Origin: Adiantum capillus-veneris
Taxonomy: Eukaryota > Streptophyta > Polypodiopsida > Polypodiales > Pteridaceae
DNA: 58,000 bases
Direction: 5' to 3'
Assembly: GCA_014529385.2 (NCBI GenBank)
Contig: CM043971.1
Coordinates: 58,582,209 to 58,640,208, forward strand
In this document: piece after piece, positions 55,083 through 58,000 of the stretch
Position numbering within the stretch: position 1 is the first letter of the stretch
Layout of the letters: each line of letters starts with the position of its first letter
Notes under the pieces: model-generated
The model's input: only the letters and a program-made list of their open reading frames with translations
Database searches by the model: none
What the model was told of the DNA's origin: nothing
Translations under genes and position numbers: made by a program

Positions 55083-56396
55083 ATGGATGATGAGGAGTTT
55101 CTTTCTTCTTTGTCACCGCAGCAGAGACAGTGGTACGTGGAGCGTCATCGCTCTGGCGCATCATCGCGCGTTCCTACACCATCCGCATCTCCCTCTCTTT
55201 CGGAGCATTCGGCGCGCTCCGAAGCTTCGGCGTCGACGAGACGAGCGTCACACTCTTCTAGACACCGGCGCTCTAGTGGTGGCGGTGGCGGTTGTTGTGG
55301 GGATTCCGCCACCGATGCCTCCACACCGCCTCGTGTTCGACGAGGCTCTTTACCCTCCCCTTCTTTGCCCGCCCCCACACCAGCCACAGCATCGCCGTCT
55401 ACGCCAGGTTTTGCACGGCTGACTGTTCCTAGAAGCTACACACCTCTACCTACTCCGCCAGGAGCCACCCCACTCGACACTCCTCGCTTCGGGGCCCAGA
55501 CGCCGGTGGAGACACCTGACGTCCGTACCCCCATCGACACGCCGCTAGAGACCCCTGCCGGGACACCCAGGTTCACGCGTCACCGGCCAGAGGGCTTGCC
55601 TTACTCCGTCGACATCAGCGGCGGCATCATCATGGATGATGACGGCAAGAAGGTGATCTCGCGCATGCGTGGTCTTTGCTCTCAGCTGTTTAGACACTAT
55701 ATACTAAACAAATGGAGTGAAGTACCAAGTGATTTAAAAAACAGAGTCATCAGCATACTTCATGATGAGTTTCCCGTTCCAACACGGGATCAGCGCTTCA
55801 ATGAAGACCTGATGAAGATTCGAATGCGCGAATACTGCAAACACAAGCGTTCCGAAGTGCAAAAAGCAATCAAGAATGGGTGGAATAGGCCAGATTGGCT
55901 GGCCAAAGAAGATTGGAAGAATGCGAAGAAAGCAGCGCGCGAGAATCCCGACAAGTGGAAGCAACAAAAGGATGCAGCCAGAGCGCGAGTAGAGGCAGGG
56001 AGCTCGCACCACTTGGGGAGCGGTGGATGGGCATCATTTGAGGCCGATTTTGTAAGTCTTTTCACATTGCTCTTTATGCATGTTCGATAGTTTAGGGTTT
56101 ATGAGTTTTTTAGTTCTAACATAATGAAATCTTTGTATGTTTTGACAGTGGTCGATGACAGGACGTGATCCCACACCGTACGAGCGCGAGTACGCAGGCA
56201 GGAAGGGCTTAAACGCCCTGATGGACATTCTCAGTTCTCGCAGCGGCATGGTTAGTATTAGGGTTTACTCTTTTTTATTTTTTGTATTGTTTTATAAATG
56301 TCGTTATATGTTTATACTTACTGAAAACTGTCTTATTGTCTTTTTTTGCAGAATCCGACAGATACGCCGCTTGGACGCGATGAGACGTCTGATTAG
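55083..56396 (+). CDS. CACTA-4 second ORF: transposase_24/TNPA-like DNA-binding protein (371 aa)
   Basis: The ATG at 55083 lies just after an acceptor (AATGCAG), so there is probably a 5' untranslated exon. Coding exons are 55083-56051, 56149-56250 and 56352-56396. Order: an N-terminal LSPQQRQWYVERH helix, a Ser/Arg-rich region and the motif SSGGGGGCCGDSATDASTPP (about residues 67-86). Next come eight or more TP-containing repeats (PLDTP, PVETP, PIDTP), an acidic turn and a helical DNA-binding-like region. That region has WSEVPSDLKNRVIS, NRPDWLAKEDWKNAKKA and HLGSGGWASFEADF, the typical transposase_24 end. In En/Spm the partner protein TNPA binds subterminal repeats and aids excision; the same is inferred here. 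Confidence 0.82.
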
Positions 56397-56760
56397 ACGA
56401 CGTCAGTTTAGCCGTATCTAGATAGCATTAGTTTAGGGTTTCTCATAGCTTATGTATCATGAGACGGATTTTATACGTCTTTTTGAACCATGTATATTAT
56501 TACATTTGTCACCGCAATTCCTTTTGCCAATCAATTCTTTATGCCTATGATGTTGTACAATTGTCATTATTACATTTGCCAATCAATTCAGTTTGTCTAT
56601 GATGTGTATAATTGTCAATTTTGCAAACAATGCGTCTTGTGGGTGACTATTTTGGGTCTATTATTTACCTTTGCACTTTTTTAAAAAAGTGAATCAAGTA
56701 CAATATGGTTGATGGGTGGCAGGCATTCATTCAATGCCCTGCCACCAAAAAAATATTCTC
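56397..56760. other. 3' flank of the CACTA-4 second ORF
   Basis: T-rich 3' untranslated sequence contains a duplicated TTACATTTG-CAA-TC stretch (56501-56595). It lacks the TTATGG repeats seen in CACTA-2 and CACTA-3. Confidence 0.6.
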
Positions 56761-56762
56761 TC

Positions 56763-56945
56763 AGGCGTCGCTATATGCGTCGCTATTTATGGCTCTGTAG
56801 CGTCGCTATATGCGTCGCTATACTCTTCTGTGAGAGCGTCGCTATAAGCGTCGCTATAGGCGTCGCTATGAGCGTCGCTATATAGCGACGCTCATAGCGA
56901 CGCCGGGGGTTATAAAAACCCAGTGTATTTCCGTCGCTAAGAGCG
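56763..56945. repeat. CACTA-4 right subterminal hairpin repeats (GCGTCGCTAT)
   Basis: At least seven GCGTCGCTAT units lie in one orientation. A sharp inversion follows at 56880-56884, where GGCGTCGCTATGAGCGTCGC pairs with GCGACGCTCATAGCGACGCC, giving a hairpin of about 24 bp per arm with almost no loop. It mirrors the left-end structure. Confidence 0.9.
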
Positions 56946-56973
56946 TCACAAGAGTACATAACCTCTTGTAGTG

Positions 56974-57140
56974 AATCAATGCCCGTTCTGTAGGAGTCGT
57001 ATCGCAGATTCTGTACGGTTTCTCTAGCAAACTCTCCGTACTTGTACACATGCTCATTACATATCCTACGCTTCCGCAGGATTTGATACTTGCAGAGCGT
57101 GCACGACATGCAATCTTTTCCTCCATGTTAGTTGATGACG
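56974..57140 (-). pseudogene. CACTA-3 tnp2 N-terminal coding segment, cut off by CACTA-4
   Basis: On the minus strand this encodes MSCTLCKYQILRKRRICNEH and then VYKYGEFARETVQNL. It matches the transposase-associated N-terminus of CACTA-4 (CPCNQCKHAVRRTRRVSLQH). It ends at the AAT target site. Across the inserted element the CACTA-3 sequence continues at 49287 downward, so the two pieces were once contiguous. Confidence 0.75.
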
Positions 57141-57171
57141 TTGCCATCTACGATGATTATGAATGTTGTTT

Positions 57172-57415
57172 TAATATATATATATATATATATATATACT
57201 CCTCACAATGTAAACTACCTCGCATTCTCTAGTCTTGCCCAATCTCCGTACACCTCGGTCCAGAGGTGTACGGAGATCAGGACCACCGGGTCAAAATCTT
57301 GTCTTTATTGGTCAAATCCTATATGGGTAGACACATACGTGCACTCCCAGGTGTACATGGCAATGCATGTAGCAGGCAAAACCCCTTTGCCTCTTTTAGT
57401 TCCATAGTTTCTTCT
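57172..57415 (+). repeat. (TA)n followed by interspersed repeat R1, second copy
   Basis: A TA tract at 57174-57197 is followed by a relative of 50740-50956 in opposite orientation. The perfect hairpin has arms CTCCGTACACCTC (57244-57256) and GAGGTGTACGGAG (57263-57275) around GGTCCA. The left end of CACTA-3 (its 5' TIR) is not found here, so it is either beyond the window or was lost. Confidence 0.75.
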
Positions 57416-57467
57416 CTGTCTACGTACCCTATCTCTCGTTCTTTCTCTCTCGATCTCGCTCTCGCTA

Positions 57468-57499
<32 letters not shown>

Positions 57500-57596
57500 G
57501 ATCTCGCTCTCTCTATCTCTCTTTCTCTATTTTCCTATCTCTCTCTATTTCTCTATTTTCCTATTTCTCTGCCATAACTGCTGGAGCTCCACTTCC

Positions 57597-57662
<66 letters not shown>

Positions 57663-57718
57663 CTCTCTTTCTCTCTCTCTCTCTATTTCCTATCTCTCTC
57701 TCTCTCTCTCTCTCTACT

Positions 57719-57773
<55 letters not shown>

Positions 57774-57785
57774 CCCTATCTCTCT
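57416..57785. repeat. Long compound CT/TA microsatellite
   Basis: Several (CT)n tracts (57472-57499, 57599-57630, 57690-57775 among others) are interrupted by ATTT and by (TA)n at 57631-57662. There is no coding potential. Confidence 0.97.
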
Positions 57786-57971
57786 AATGATCGAACGAGC
57801 GATTGATCTAGGGAGATCTAGACGCCCACGGCTGCGGAGGACTACACAACATCGACAGAGGCTGCATCAGAGGATCTAGCTAGGTCACTTTGGCTCGACA
57901 TGCACAACGTCCGGTCAGAGTACTGACCATGGAGGAGATCTACCTATCCCAACTAGCTCGTTTAGCCGTTT
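57786..57971 (+). mobile_element. LINE 3' end, ORF2 C-terminal tail (second copy)
   Basis: The frame from 57786 gives IERAIDLGRSRRPRLRR. It matches the ELGRSRRPRPRR stretch near the C-terminus of the LINE at 11068-11541. After a stop and frame change, PVRVLTMEEIYL (about 57911-57948) matches PTRVLTMEEVDE. Only the extreme 3' end is present, typical of a heavily 5'-truncated or decayed LINE. It is in the opposite orientation to the first copy. Confidence 0.75.
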
Positions 57972-58000
57972 AGTCCACACCCAGCAGTTTAGGATTCCAT

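Larger units (their letters stand above)
49288..56973 (+). mobile_element. CACTA-4: complete, potentially autonomous CACTA transposon (7.7 kb)
   Basis: The left end CACTACAAGAGG and right end CCTCTTGTAGTG are 12-bp perfect inverted repeats. A further match, GACGCTC, lies 26-33 bases in on both sides. The 3-bp TSD is AAT. Both ends carry subterminal GCGTCGCTAT hairpins. Inside, in order, are microsatellite-rich DNA, a captured HMA gene fragment, a short hairpin repeat, the six-exon tnp2 transposase (51082-54810) and the three-exon second ORF (55083-56396). Both genes are open through all exons with GT-AG introns. The element sits within the transposase gene of CACTA-3. Confidence 0.88.

Noticed and set aside
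55145-55387. Minus-strand Pro/Glu/Arg-rich ORF opposite the CACTA-4 second ORF
   Set aside because: It is the antisense of the SSGGGGGCCG and TP-repeat coding region. The plus frame has homologues in CACTA-2 and CACTA-3.

Overview
The window reads as repeat-rich nuclear DNA of a land plant, most likely a leptosporangiate fern. The evidence is introns with GT-AG borders, Ty1/copia and Ty3/gypsy elements, CACTA (En/Spm) elements with tnp2-type transposases, long CT, CA and TA microsatellites, and LINE and gag-only open reading frames (ORFs) of a kind I recall from fern genomes. The fern assignment rests on memory, not on a search. No rRNA, intact tRNA, organelle gene, CRISPR array or bacterial operon was seen. 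No intact single-copy host gene is certain.

Layout. 1-5.2 kb holds a decayed CACTA tnp2 fragment, an acidic repeat-containing ORF, a frameshifted FCP1-like HAD-phosphatase gene and a minus-strand DDE-like transposase relic. 7.1-10.4 kb holds duplicated AT-rich repeats and a minus-strand Crinkler/RHS-type (CRN) P-loop NTPase gene with frameshifts; its last exon is also present as an inverted copy. 10.9-13 kb is a 5'-truncated LINE. 13-17.2 kb is a decayed gag-protease element. 17.2-20.4 kb is mostly AT-rich with one decayed coding stretch. 20.4-24.3 kb is Copia-A (minus strand, 5'-truncated). It abuts a decayed gypsy element (24.3-33.3 kb), which is split by Copia-C (26656-31792).

35.5-44.5 kb is a decayed CACTA (CACTA-2) split by Copia-B (38217-43726), which has near-identical LTRs and a 5-bp target-site duplication (TSD). 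45.5-57.1 kb is CACTA-3 (minus strand, internally deleted). It is split by CACTA-4 (49288-56973), which has 12-bp perfect terminal inverted repeats (TIRs), an AAT TSD, an open six-exon tnp2 transposase gene, an open three-exon second ORF, hairpin-forming subterminal repeats and a captured fragment of a heavy-metal-associated (HMA/HIPP) host gene. The window ends with a hairpin-bearing short repeat, very long CT tracts and a second LINE 3' fragment.

The genes act mainly as mobile-element machinery. The tnp2 transposase and second-ORF protein of CACTA-4 would recognise the TIRs and GCGTCGCTAT subterminal repeats. The copia and gypsy polyproteins would supply capsid, protease, integrase, reverse transcriptase and RNase H, but every retroelement copy here is broken. 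The most unusual items are the CRN-type gene with its hairpin-forming inverted duplication, the apparently intact CACTA-4 with a captured HMA fragment, and the Gly/Cys-rich motif shared by the second ORFs of three CACTA elements.
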